Shown: positions 1-10,071 of the stretch, piece by piece
Numbering within the stretch: the first letter of the stretch is position 1
Layout of the letters: each line of letters opens with the position of its first letter
From: Atkinsonella hypoxylon
Taxonomy: Eukaryota > Ascomycota > Sordariomycetes > Hypocreales > Clavicipitaceae
Length of the DNA: 24,796 nt
Assembly: GCA_000729835.1 (NCBI GenBank)
Contig: JFHB01000325.1
Coordinates: 1-24,796 of the forward strand
Reading direction: 5' to 3'
Program-made: the position numbers and the translations under genes
The notes under the pieces: model-generated
The model's database searches: none
Told to the model about the DNA's origin: nothing
What the model saw: the letters and a program-made list of their open reading frames with translations, nothing else

Positions 1-111
1 AAATAGTTTCTAAGGACTATATATTATAGCTATACTAAAAAGAGAATTTTAAGGATAATAACGCTAAAGTAAACCTTTTACTATAATATTATTTAAAGTA
101 TATAATAGAAG

Positions 112-116
112 TTTAT
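112..116. other. Unoccupied target site of the 9,950-bp LTR element
   Basis: TTTAT here is the complement of the ATAAA duplicated at 14574-14578 and 24529-24533. Both sides of this site match the two flanks of the retrotransposon without a gap, so it records the sequence before insertion. Confidence 0.93.
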
Positions 117-695
117 CTACTAATAATACCTAAAGAAAAGTATAGAAGCTATAAGGAGATTAATAATATTATTTAATCTTAGTAATTTACTTATAACTTT
201 ACTAAAATATATAACTTATTATAGCTTTTATAAAAGCTAATACTATAGTTTCTATATCTTTAGCTTTAAGGAGAAAAGAGGTTAAGTTTATTTATTTATA
301 TATTTAAGACTAATTAAGATTTAATAATAGTATATTAAGATTATTTAAAGATTTAAAGCTAATTAGAATTAAGACTATAAACTTAGATTAAATAGAATAT
401 ATAAAAAGTTTTTAAAAACTACTAAAAATAAGTATAGTTTTATTCTATTTTAACTAAAGAAGCTACTTAGCCTTTACTCTTTTTTTATTTTTTTTTCTTT
501 TAACTTAAGCAATTTATATTTAATCTTTTAGCAAAATTTTAGTAGTTCTAATGTTTAAAGGAAAGAGTAAGGAATATTAACTGCTATAAAGAGAGAAAAA
601 TCCTTATAAAGGACCTTCTAGAGCCTTAAAAGAATAAATAGTTAATCTACTTAGTTTTTACCCTAGAACGTTATAAAAGGAGTATTATAGTAAAT

Positions 696-3600
696 TTAGC
701 TATAGTTACTGTAACCTTTTGTAAATTACTACTTATAGCTTACAGCAGTAGAGCTACTTTAGATGTAATTACTATATAAGCTACTATAGATATCCTTAAG
801 AGAGGTATAGCTGTAAAATAAAAAGTAGATATATTCCCTAAATAAGGTAACTATTTAAAGATATATATTAGTGTAATAAGAGTAAAATGCACTATTCTTT
901 TTACTAAAGAATAAGATTAAAAGAGCTTTATAGCGCTCTTAATAATTAGTAAGTATATAATAGAAATATCTATAAGAATAAGCTATTTTAGTTAAAATAA
1001 AGATAAAGTTCTTAACGTTTAATTCTAGTATAACTTTATATAAAAGAGAGCTTTCTTTTATAGTGCTATTAATAAACTAAGCCTTAAGATTTTAATTGTA
1101 AAAGAATTTAATAGCTCTTAGAGGTATATTAAGTATAGAACTCTATTAAAAAGCAACTTTAGTGTATATTAAGTATCTACTAGTATTAATATTATTGCCT
1201 CTATAGACTTAAAGCTTAAAGGTAAATTTATACTAAAGAGGTAAGGTTTATTAATATAATAAGAGAATAGAAGTATAATTAAAAGCTTTTTTATAAAAGA
1301 CTTACTATATTAATAAGTATTATTAAAGGAAAGATATTTATTTAATTATTTTAAGAGAGAGTAACTTAATAAAAAAGAGTAGTAAAAGGGATTCTTTTAC
1401 TAATAATATTTTATATATTTATAAGATCTTTATAGTTTTAAGGAAGCTTTTTAGCTATAATTAAATAATTAAAGGTGCTAATAAAGATAATAAGAAAGAG
1501 ACTATATAGAAAGGTAGTTATAAGAAGAAAAAAGAAAGATAAATATAATTAGTTAAAGAGAATATTATAAATTACTTAATAAGTTTATAGCTATTAAAGT
1601 CTTAGTATATATTTACTGTTAGCCTCTACTAAATTATAATAATTATAGATAGCTATTAACTAAGGATTTATTAAGATAATACTAGCTATAATATAGCTTA
1701 TATTTCTACTCTCTCTTTCTCTTTATTCCTTTATTCTTATAATATTTTTATTATAAGTACTTACTTAAGCTCTTTTTTACCTTTAATTTTTTAAAAGCTA
1801 TTTAATCTTTACTACTAAAATAGAAAATAAATACTAAGAACCTATTTCTAAGACTAACTTTAGAGTTATATATAAGGGATAAATATATTACTTTAGAACA
1901 TTAAGGAATTTACTAATATACTATATTATAGTGTAAGTCTATAAGCTAGTTAGTAATTTCTTTTATATAGAAAAGTAAGATTAAGTAGATTTACCTCTTA
2001 AAAAGCTCTATAAGCGCTAACTGCCTCTCTTTTAGTAAAGTTTTAAGTAGCTTCCTTTTAGCTTACTACTTTATTAGAATTATAATTTAAATAACTTTAG
2101 GCTTATAGAGTTAATATAGCTTAGCTAGAGTTTAGTAATTTAGTTTAATTATCTTAATAATGTTTATAGCTTTTTAATAAACTCCTTTAAGTAAAAGACT
2201 TATTGTAAATAGTTAGATTAATTCTAGCTTACTGCTATAGTAAGAATTATTACTTATAGGATTAAGTATACAGTAGTTATTTTTAAGAAGTCTTTTATAA
2301 TTAATATAGAAAAGATAAACTAAAGTAAGATTATAAGACTTATAGGTTAAAAGGTATATAGAATTAAAGATAGATTTTAACTTATTTCCTGCTATTATAA
2401 TATAAGCTATAACCCTTTTGCTTTATATAATAAAATAAGTAAATAAAGACTTATTACTAGCTTTCTTTTCTTTAATAACTACTAAACTTATTTTATCTTT
2501 AATTACTTAAAGGGATACTATTATTACTTTAATATAGAACCTAAAGGTAGAATTAAAAGATTTAAAGCTGTAGTTTATAGTTAAGTATAAACTTTATAGC
2601 TCCTTTAGTATTTATATCTATTTTAGGCAATTTTAGTACTATATTATAAGTAGAAAAGCAACTAGAAATGTAGATATATTTATTTATCCTTCTTAATATA
2701 AACGCTTTATTGTTTAGTTAGGTATCTTCTAATTAATCTTATTAGCAACAGCTTATATAATATACCTTACACTTAATATAGTAACTATAGAATTACTTAA
2801 ACATTAAGGAATAAATTTAAACTATACCTTTATAACTAAGTTATAACTAATAACTCTATTAATTAGTTTTATAACTACTATAAAGGTACTAATAGAGTTA
2901 TAATAGTTCTATATATAATAGCAGTAAATAAGCTTAGTTTTATAAATAGGTATATAGTTATTAAAAAAGCTAAAACTATAGGCTTTAACCTTAACTACCT
3001 CTAGGAAGATACTATAAAGCGTTTTATCTTAAGATATTACTTATAGATAATTAGTAGTAGTATTTCTATTCTAAAGAAGCTTAATGCCTAGAAGTTTACC
3101 TTAAATAATTATAATTAAGTAATTAAATAGTTAATAGAGGTTAATAGATAAATACTTATATAACTTTAGGAGAATTAGTTTATTACTACTATTTAGTTTA
3201 ATAGTAATTCTATTATCTATAATAGAACTATTAAAGTAGTAATAACAGTAAGGAAATAGCGTTTACATCTTCTAATATAGATAAGTAAGCCTAGCTAGGC
3301 TTTTATGCATTATAAGCTACTTTCTCTTGTACAAAAGAAGTCTTTAATTATAATATTTAAGGTACTACTATAGCCTATAACTAATTTATAAAGCCCTTTA
3401 TTATTACTATTGCTAGATAATTTAGAGGTCTTTACTAGAATTTCTAGTATACTATAAGATCTTACGTAAAAAGATTAAATAGAATCTTATAGTAAGAACT
3501 AGCTTCTATAATAATTATAGAACTTAAAGTATTAGCTGCTGTTTTTATATTTTATAGAACTATTAGCGTAAAAGCAGAAATCTAGGTAAAAGAATAAAGA

Positions 3601-3850
3601 GATTATAAGGATAGTAAAACAAGCGCTTAAAGCTAGAGAATACTATACTATAAAGGATTAAATAGAAGCATTAGCTTAAAGATATATTACTAAACGGCCT
3701 ATAATAGCCTATAATTCTATTACTAATATAAACCTTAGTGTTATACTGCTAGCTCTCTTCTATTTTAGTGCTTAGCAAGAGATAATTAAGGCTAATAAAA
3801 GACACTAATTAATTATATCTAAAGCAACTAAATAAAGTGTAAATCGCTAA
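696..3850 (+). pseudogene. Decayed coding region of element X, product unknown
   Basis: Two plus-strand frames in succession carry only scattered TAA/TAG codons. One frame runs from about 696 to about 2050, and a second (shifted) runs from about 1985 to 3850. The mirrored copy on the minus strand of the right arm shows the same protein features with fewer mutations at some sites. About 1,050 codons are covered. The first part is rich in Lys, Arg, Gln and Glu, with a basic Gln/Arg-rich stretch around 1480-1560. The second has charged helical-looking stretches near 2880-3800. I could not match either to a transposase, reverse transcriptase, helicase, or the Starship tyrosine recombinase family. 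Strand choice is not secure: around 1550-2700 the opposite strand also gives a charged frame with a similar stop density. RIP has replaced many Ser, Pro, Thr and Ala codons, which weakens any family comparison. Confidence 0.45.
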
Positions 3851-3910
3851 GAAAGAGTTACTTATTGTAAAGGAAAGCGCTTAGCTATAAGGACGCTATT
3901 ACTAGTAAAA

Positions 3911-3915
3911 GGGAT
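3911..3915. other. Unoccupied target site of the second solo LTR
   Basis: GGGAT here is the complement of ATCCC, a RIP variant of the GTCCC duplicated around the solo LTR at 10072-10766. The neighbouring bases on both sides match the flanks of that insertion (10061-10066 and 10772-10790). Confidence 0.88.
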
Positions 3916-4007
3916 ACTACTATACACACTAAAGACACTAAAGCTATTATAAGAGATAAAGGGATTAAGACTTTAGGATTAAGGGAATTAGCTAGAGGGT
4001 TAAGTTA

Positions 4008-4046
4008 CTTATAAGTCTTACTTTATAAGCTTATTTATAACTAAAG
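4008..4046. repeat. Imperfect palindrome inside X, left copy
   Basis: This is the counterpart of 9936-9980. AGTTACTTATAAG is answered by CTTATTTATAACT across a short centre that has lost pairing through mutation and a small deletion. It lies just inside the roughly 490-bp end unit of X. Confidence 0.55.
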
Positions 4047-4049
4047 AGG

Positions 4050-4539
4050 TATTATATTACAGTAGGGTTACCCCTTTACGCTTTTATATTAGCTTTATAA
4101 GGGATGCTATATATAGATTTTTCTCTATAAGAGTGTATATTGCCTAGACATCTAAATAGTTTAAGTAAGTAAGTATATAAGCAGCTTCTACTAGCTCTTT
4201 TTAGCTTTTACTCTTTTTAATTAATTAATATCTTTTAGCCTGCTTTAATTTATAACACTTAATACTTAAGGGATATTACTTCGCTAATACTAACGCTTTC
4301 TCTAACTCTTTAATATATTTAGCTTCTTTTGTGTACATATATCTTCTAAGCTATAATTAATATTTTATTTCTGCCTTTTCTAATTATTTAATCTTCTTAC
4401 CTACTATTATTTAATAGTATACACTAACAAATATCTTGCTCTCTGCCGATCCTCTTCGATCTTAACGTGCGCTACATCGTTACCCGCTTTAGTGTGGGCT
4501 GCATAGTTATTTAGGGGTTTGGTTTTAAGGCGACAAACT
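4050..4539 (-). repeat. X end unit (about 490 bp), copy 1
   Basis: The unit starts at 4539 with AGTTTGTCGCCTTAAAACC on the minus strand and recurs at 7570-8057 and 9437-9930. In its own orientation it holds a basic, coiled-coil-like frame of about 90 codons (mid-unit), with Lys/Arg/Glu-rich segments and RIP stops. The outer 100 bases (4440-4539) keep CpG, CpA and TpG (for example GCAGCCCACAC on the minus strand), unlike the rest. No TIR or LTR assignment can be made because the opposite end of X is not in the window. Confidence 0.8.
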
Positions 4540-4547
4540 GTCTTCCT

Positions 4548-6230
4548 TAGCTTTCTTTCCTTTCCTTTTTGCCTAGTCTTCTAAAGCTCCTTCTTGCTTA
4601 GTAGAGCGTTGCGTCCCTACAGTATAAACTCTAAAGGGCTAGGCTGTAATCCTCTTCTTAATTAGTATATAGAGAGTTCTTCTAAGTCTATATTCCTTTA
4701 TCTTAAACGTTAGAGTTGCTGTAGTACTGTTAGTAGAGTCCCTCTTAAGGATAGCTTCTAGCAGGATCTATATTAGGCAATAATTAGAAATATTAATCTT
4801 ATTAAAGATTTAATCTAATATCTCTCTCTCTTTCTTGCTAAGCTTCTAATAGTTTAACGTTTTCCTGCTAAATTCCTTAACTTAAGGATAATACTGTTTT
4901 ATAATACAGTAGTTAAAGCAATTAACCTAGAACACTATAAGCCTATAAAGACAACTTTCTATACTAAAGAAGCTTTATATAAGAATAGGTAGCACTAGAT
5001 TATTTAATTCTACTGTTAAGATATTTACTCTTTAATTATACTTTATAAAGCTAATCTTATTATTATACTAGTAAAACTAGCATTAATCTATATAATAACC
5101 TTCCTTACTACAGTAATAGCAGTAATACTGCCTTATACAGCTTCTAGTTATATAGGTCCTAAAGCTTTAGGCATTATTATATATATTAATAGTGTTAATA
5201 TATATATTCTACCTTTTCTCCTTCTTCTTCCTAAATTTCTCTTTAAAAAGCTTTATAATATCTATCTTTAAAACTACTTACTTTATAAGTATAATCTTTA
5301 TATCTTTAAACTTCTAGATTAAATTATCTATTTAATCTTTTACTTCTAAAATAGGCTATATAATTTCCTTAGCCTTATAACTAAAATTACTTATACTATA
5401 ATACTTAAAACTTCTTCTGCCTAAAGGTATATAAAGGTAGTTTCTTCTATTGTTATAGAGTTTAGAATTATAGTCTTTTAGCTCTATTCTAGCTTATATA
5501 TACTAGCTAAGCTGCTCTAATAACTCTCTATAGAGTATTACAATAAACTTAGCTCTAGTAACTTTTATTTAATCTATAAAGCTAGTAAGTATAGCATTTA
5601 GTAAGGCCTTATAAATGTAATTAGACTAAGAGATTATACTGCACTATATATAGAGCTTAGCGCTAATTATAGCAGCTTAATGCTCTTAAAGCTAATAAAG
5701 GGTGTCTTTTATAGTTCTTAAATAGTTTCTCTTTAGGTCTTTAAGCTTCTTATTAGCTTACTCCTTTTAATCCTAAGGAGTAGCTTTATACTAAAGTAAA
5801 AGCTACTCTTTAGCTTCTTTCTAATTATATAAGGTATAAATAACCTTTATATACTTATAGATTAATAGGTTAATATAATAAATAAATATTTTCTACTAGT
5901 TCTTCTTTAGAATAAATAAGGTTTCTATCTTTAGCTTAAAGCTAATTAAGTAATTAAGAACATTTTCTCCCTTAAATTAGTGTATATTAAACTTCTTATT
6001 AAAGGTAGCTTAAGCTTACTGCTTCTTAATAGCTTTACCTATAGCTTTAGCAAGAGCCTTATAAGGTATAGCTATAGCGCTACTAGTACTAGCCTTTTTA
6101 TCTTAAGTATTTAATTTTATTGTAATCTTAGGTTCTAAAACAACTTTTTTAGAAGATTTATTAGATTAGCTAGAGCTAATATTAGCTGCTTTAGATATAA
6201 AGCTTATACTTTTCTTTAAGGAATATAGAA
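4548..6230 (-). pseudogene. gag: Ty3/gypsy-type gag, decayed and truncated
   Basis: A continuous minus-strand frame of about 560 codons has TAA/TAG as its only interruptions. It reads through a charged helical capsid-like region (about 5970 down to 5150) into a CCHC zinc knuckle at 5121-5080. A Gln/Ser/Tyr-rich tail follows and ends at the junction with X at 4539-4540. Capsid plus zinc knuckle is the gag layout of fungal LTR retrotransposons. The start is not certain because ATG becomes ATA under RIP; 6230 is where the frame becomes convincing. Protease and pol, expected downstream on the minus strand, are absent because X takes over. The RT/integrase piece at 8058-9436 could belong to the same family, but lies on the other strand. 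Confidence 0.75.
5080..5121 (-). other. CCHC zinc knuckle codons in gag
   Basis: Fourteen codons read C-Y-Y-C-S-K-E-G-Y-Y-I-D-stop-C. This is the CX2CX4HX4C retroviral-type nucleic-acid-binding knuckle. The His codon reads Tyr (CAT/CAC to TAT, a RIP change) and a Gln codon reads TAA. Confidence 0.85.
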
Positions 6231-6724
6231 TACTAAACTTATATAAATAACTAGTAAAATAGCTTAATATAGAAGGTAGGTGTAAAAAGAATAATTAATC
6301 TTGCTTAGCAGAAAGAGTATAATATATATAATTCTCTATATTAGCTGTACTTTTAATGCTTTTACCTTCTGCTTCTATAGTTATATAAGCTTCTAACGCT
6401 AAGATATAGAGGCTAAGAACTTAACTACTAATAACAGTAAATATAAAGATAACTACTAAGATAAGGATAAAAAAGAAATTTTTCTCTGTAATTAAATAAT
6501 TATAACGTTTAAGGGACCTAAAAACTTCCTTTTTAGTGTATTAAGGCTATCTTAGCTAAGGGTAAAACAGAGGTTAAATAGGCTAGCTAGTATTTGCAAT
6601 ATAGCAATTGTCTTTAACTAGGCCTAGCCCTTTTTAGCTTAAAAAAGCTACAGAAATTTTCTTTCTCTCTTAATTAAATAATCCCTTATAATATAGGGCT
6701 TTTATCCCTATAATTTCCTCCTTT
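6231..6724. other. Upstream region of the minus-strand gag element
   Basis: The likely 5-prime leader, and perhaps part of the LTR, of the gag element. I see short inverted pieces (CTTAAAAAAGC near 6639, CTAGCTAG near 6582) but no clear LTR end, primer-binding site or promoter. It continues at 7430-7569 on the far side of a solo LTR insertion. Confidence 0.4.
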
Positions 6725-6729
6725 CTTAT
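6725..6729. repeat. Target-site duplication of solo LTR 1 (left)
   Basis: CTTAT, repeated exactly at 7425-7429 on the other side of the 695-bp element. Five-base duplications are typical of Ty3/gypsy and other LTR integrases. Confidence 0.8.
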
Positions 6730-7154
6730 TATTGAAAATAATAGGGATTACAGGACTAGATATCTAAGAGGGTAGTGGTCTCTTAGATTTAGCACCTGTA
6801 ATTGCTCCTAGCAATTATTACGTAGTGGAAGCAGCAGCGGCCTAAATCAAGCTGTAGTATATAGTATAGATCACGTAGAGGCAATAGATAACTGTAATAG
6901 TAGTATCTTTATATTAAGAGCGCTGTAACGAACTTAGTGAGAGTAGAATCTTAAATCTTTCTAGTCCCTTATAGACTCTCCAACTATATCAGCGGGCTAT
7001 AGTCGCTAGAAGGGGCTTGTAGGCTACTTTATAATTTCCGCAAAAAGATTTACTATATAAAAACAAAAAAATCGACTTACGGCTATACAAATAAGACGCT
7101 TATATGCATAATTTAACAAATTCCACTAATAACAAGCAACCCTTATAAGCAACT

Positions 7155-7181
7155 CTATCTAACAATTATACTATTAGATAG
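7155..7181. repeat. Perfect 8-bp hairpin stem in solo LTR 1
   Basis: CTATCTAA at 7155-7162 is complementary to TTAGATAG at 7174-7181, with an 11-base loop. The same stem, with one mismatch, is present in copy 2 near 10497-10523. Confidence 0.6.
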
Positions 7182-7246
7182 CCCTAATTCTTAGCTTTTA
7201 AATAGTATACTTCTTGAATTTCTACTATTGCTAGTTGTAGAGAAAA

Positions 7247-7322
7247 TCGCTGTTAAAGTTGACTATAGGTTAGGCAACTTTGCCTTAGTCGATTCTAGAT
7301 GTTTCGCATCTAGTAACAGCGA
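7247..7322. other. Branched inverted-repeat structure in solo LTR 1
   Basis: TCGCTGTTA (7247-7255) pairs perfectly with TAACAGCGA (7314-7322). Inside are two smaller hairpins, GGCAA/TTGCC (about 7273-7284) and CTAGATG/CATCTAG (about 7295-7313). All three stems are kept in copy 2 (10589-10664). This could be an RNA structure of the retrotransposon transcript; the role is unknown. Confidence 0.6.
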
Positions 7323-7424
7323 TATCTCTACCAAAAATCAACGTAACAAGACCTAATGAGGGTTACGTGATAGAGCAACTAGTAGGCATAAAAATAGGCT
7401 ATACAGGGTAGCTTATTTTTAACC

Positions 7425-7429
7425 CTTAT
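7425..7429. repeat. Target-site duplication of solo LTR 1 (right)
   Basis: CTTAT, identical to 6725-6729. Confidence 0.8.
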
Positions 7430-7569
7430 ATTAGCAATGTTTAAGCTAAAGTGCCCTTCTGTCTCTAATACTTAGCAGCTTTTCCTTCTTTCTTCTAGGA
7501 TCTCTATGAAAAACCTTCTAATTATATAACGCGCTTTAATTAGAATAAGTCCCCAGTAAAGTCTCTATT
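7430..7569. other. Continuation of gag-element upstream DNA
   Basis: The sequence that joined 6724 before the solo LTR inserted. It ends where the truncated X end unit begins (about 7570). No gene was seen. Confidence 0.4.
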
Positions 7570-8057
7570 TTTGTTAACTTAAAACCAAACCCTTAAATAA
7601 CTATATAGCCTATACTAAAGTAGGTAATAATATAGTACACATTAAGATTGAAGAGGATTAGTAAAGAGCAAGATATTTAATAGTATATACTATTAAATAA
7701 TAGTAGGTAAGAAGATTAAATAGTTAGAAAAGGCAGAAATAAAATATTAATTGTAGATTAGAAGATATATATATGCAAAAGGAGCTAAATATACTAAAGA
7801 GTTAGAGAAAGTGTTACTAGCAGTAAAGTAATGTCTCTTAAGCGTTAAGTATTATAAATTAAAGTAGGCTAAAAGATATTAATTAATCAAAAGAGCAAAA
7901 GCCTAAAAAGAATTAGCAGAAGCTGCTTATGCGCTTACTTACTTGAACTGTCTAGATGTCTAGGCGATGCGCACTCTTATAGAGAAAAATCTGTATGTAG
8001 CATCCCTTGCAAAGCTAATATAAGAGCGCAAGGGGGTAACCCCGCCGCGACACAGTA
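7570..8057 (+). repeat. X end unit, copy 2 (truncated X)
   Basis: Homologous to 9437-9930 in the same orientation and to 4050-4539 inverted. It starts at TTTTGTTAACTTAAAACC. Homology stops at about 8057, after which gypsy pol sequence begins, so this copy is cut off. Its middle is RIP-mutated, but its last 25 bases stay G+C rich (GGGGGTAACCCCGCCGCGAC). The coiled-coil-like frame of the unit is visible here too, ending in a segment rich in Ala, Glu and Lys near 7880-7940. Confidence 0.82.
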
Positions 8058-9436
8058 TAAAGGATTCTAGAAAAGTTATAGCTAGTAGAGCTACACTTAA
8101 ATCTTAAGAAATACTACTTTACTATAACTAAAGTTAAATACCTTAGCTTTATAGTTATAATAAAGAGAGAAATATACTTAAATTTAAAGAAAATTGTAGC
8201 TATTTAAAAGTAGTAAGCTTCTACTAAGTTATAAGAGATATAAAGCTTCTTTAGATTTATAAACTTTTACTGTAACTTTATATTAGATTTCTTAGATATT
8301 ATAAAGCCTTTAGTTAACTTAATAAAGAAAGAAGTTCTATTTTAGTAAATAAAGGAATATAAGAGATTATTTATAAGGCTTAAGGAGGCCTTTACTTTAT
8401 ACTTAGTCTTAGCCTAGTAGAACCCTAAGAAGAATATAGTAGTAAAGGCTAATTACTTAGAAAAGGCCCTTAGTAGCTATTTATTCTAATATAATAAAGC
8501 TAGTATACTTTAGCCTATAGTATACTATTTAGCTAGGTTATCTCTAGCTTAATGTAACTATACTATTTATAATAAGGAGCTTTTAGCAATAATATCTTAC
8601 TTTAAAGCCTAAGCAGTAAAGCTATAAAGAGTAATATACCCCTTTATAATTCTTACTAACTATAAGAATCTAGAATACTTTATATCTCTATAAGAGATCT
8701 TTAAGTGTTAAGCTAAGTAGGTAGAACTTTTCTCTCTCTTTAACTACTATCTATAATACTGCTTAGGGCTATAGGTAGAGTAACTAAATATATTGTTATA
8801 ATAAGAGTAGAATTAAGATAGAGTAACGCTATAGATAAGCTAGGTCCTTTAGCCTCTCTCTATTAGCTATTTTAGTGCTCTCTATAGAGATAAAGAGAAG
8901 GAAAAGGTTATAGAGAATATTACAGTAGAAATAGCTAGTAAAGTAACGCTAAGAAGTTAACTAGCTAAAGCTTTATAGGTGCTAGCTAGAATAACACTAT
9001 TTCTAGATAAACACTTATAGAGCCTATAGAACTCAGGAGTATAAAAAGACTTAGTATACTTAATAAGGTTAAATATAGTTTAAAAAAGGGAGAAAAGGTT
9101 TCTATTAAAGGTAAAGATATAAGAATAAATTATAAACTATATCCTTAATGTATAAAGAGCGCTAGTCTATTAGAGCTACCTCTAGGTCCTTAAGTATAAG
9201 CTATTAACTACTATACTAATATATAGAATATATAAGTTACTAATGTTAAGCTACCTAGAATAAAATACTACATTTTAGGCATTAATATATAACTATTACT
9301 AAAATAAGCTGTTCTAAGATATTACTTAATATATTTAAAACTACTACTATTACAGCAGCTAGAAGAGTAAGAGGTTATAGTAAGGCCTATTATAACCTAT
9401 TCTAGTGCTAAATAGGTATTAGTTATAGATCTTTAT
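8058..9436 (+). pseudogene. pol: Ty3/gypsy pol fragment (RT end, RNase H, integrase N-terminus)
   Basis: The plus-strand frame recalls fungal Ty3/gypsy pol. First come the RT thumb/connection region (about 8230-8330) and the RNase H start (about 8400). Then comes the conserved C-N-Y-x-I-Y-x-K-E-L-L-A-I-I block (near 8550-8590) and L-T-N-Y-K-N-L-E-Y-F (near 8650-8685), the family's T-D-H-K-N-L-E-Y-F with RIP changes. The tether follows, then an integrase HHCC zinc-finger region (about 9280-9360). It stops in the integrase just after the I-D-L motif that opens the catalytic core, at the X junction. RT catalytic motifs are missing on the left, so both ends are broken. It is a different subfamily from the 14579-24528 element, whose RNase H is more divergent. 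It may be the other half of the element whose gag lies at 4548-6230, inverted relative to it. Confidence 0.85.
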
Positions 9437-9930
9437 AGTTTGTCGACTCAAAACCAAACCCCTAAATGACCATGCAGCCCACACTAAAGCAGGTAGCGAT
9501 ATAGCGTACGTTAAGATCGAAGAGGACCAGCAAAGAGCGAGATATTTAACGGTGTATACTATTAAACAATAGCAGGTAAGAAGATTAAATAGTCTAAAAA
9601 GGCAGAAATAAAATATTAATTGCGGCTTAGAAGATATACGCGCGCAAAAGGAGCTAAATATATTAAAGAGCTAAAGAAAGCGTTAGTGTTAGCTAAGTAA
9701 TGTCTCTTAAGTATTAGGTGTTGCAAATTAAAGTAGGCTAAAAGATATTAATTAATTAAAAAGAGCGAAAGCTAAAAAGAGCTAGCAGAAGCTGCTTACG
9801 TACTTACTTACTTGCTTTTTTTCTATCTAGATGTCTAGGTAATGTACACTCTTATAGAGAAAAATCTGTATGTAGCATCCCTTATAAAGCTAATATAAGA
9901 GCATAAGGGGGTAACCCTACTGCAATATAA
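9437..9930 (+). repeat. X end unit, copy 3
   Basis: Begins AGTTTGTCGACTCAAAACC directly after the broken integrase. The outer part (9437-9545) is almost free of RIP, with intact CCATGCAGCCCACAC and several CpG sites; mutation rises inward. A Lys/Glu-rich frame of about 90 codons lies at about 9580-9810, followed by a sequence shared with the other copies ending GGGGGTAACCC. Its boundary matches the same base of copy 1, supporting 9437/4539 as the true end of X. Confidence 0.85.
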
Positions 9931-9935
9931 TACCT

Positions 9936-9980
9936 CCCTAGTTACAAATAAGCTTGCAAAGCAAGACTTATAAGTAACTT
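9936..9980. repeat. Imperfect palindrome inside X, right copy
   Basis: AGTTACAAATAAGCTTGC is followed after AAA by GCAAGACTTATAAGTAACT, giving a stem of about 18 bp with a few mismatches. The left-arm copy at 4008-4046 is shorter and more mutated. Confidence 0.6.
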
Positions 9981-10066
9981 AACCCTCTAGCTAATTCCCT
10001 TAATCCTAAAGTCCTAATCCTTTTATCTCCTATAATAGCTTTAGCGTCTTTAGCGTGCGTAGTAGC

Positions 10067-10071
10067 GTCCC
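10067..10071. repeat. Target-site duplication of solo LTR 2 (left)
   Basis: GTCCC, repeated at 10767-10771. The next base (T) is shared by element and flank, so a 6-bp reading is also possible. Confidence 0.85.

Larger units (their letters stand above)
1..4539 (-). repeat. Left arm of long inverted repeat (element X)
   Basis: The arm is the reverse complement of 9437-14578 plus 24534-24644. Base 1 pairs with 24644, 112-116 with 14574-14578, 3911-3915 with the solo-LTR target near 10767, and 4539 with 9437. Differences between arms are mostly C/T and G/A, with a few small indels. This arm lacks both insertions present in the right arm, so it is the unoccupied reference copy. The minus sign means the X end (AGTTTGTCG) lies at 4539 and the element runs leftwards. 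The other end of X lies outside the window, so total length is at least about 4.5 kb. Bases 1-690 and 13986-14573 show no frame I can support. Confidence 0.93.
6730..7424. mobile_element. Solo LTR, 695 bp, copy 1
   Basis: The element begins TATTGAAAATAA and ends TTATTTTTAACC. The second copy (10072-10766) is also exactly 695 bp and ends AACA. Reversing one TG-to-TA change gives TGTTGAAAATAA...TTATTTTTAACA, an LTR-type TG...CA border with an inverted terminal match. The 5-bp duplication CTTAT flanks it. No internal retrotransposon sequence adjoins it, so it is best read as the product of LTR-LTR recombination. It interrupts the upstream part of the gag element. It keeps many CpA and TpG sites (for example AAGCAGCAGCGGCC), so it is less mutated than its surroundings. 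A short non-autonomous TIR element is the alternative. No ORF was seen. Confidence 0.78.

Noticed and set aside
696..3850. Element X as a Starship tyrosine-recombinase (DUF3435) or pogo/Fot1 transposase
   Set aside because: I compared remembered motif order (R...Y recombinase box, DGHxSH and PHxSHxLQPLD of pogo) and found no convincing match on either strand.
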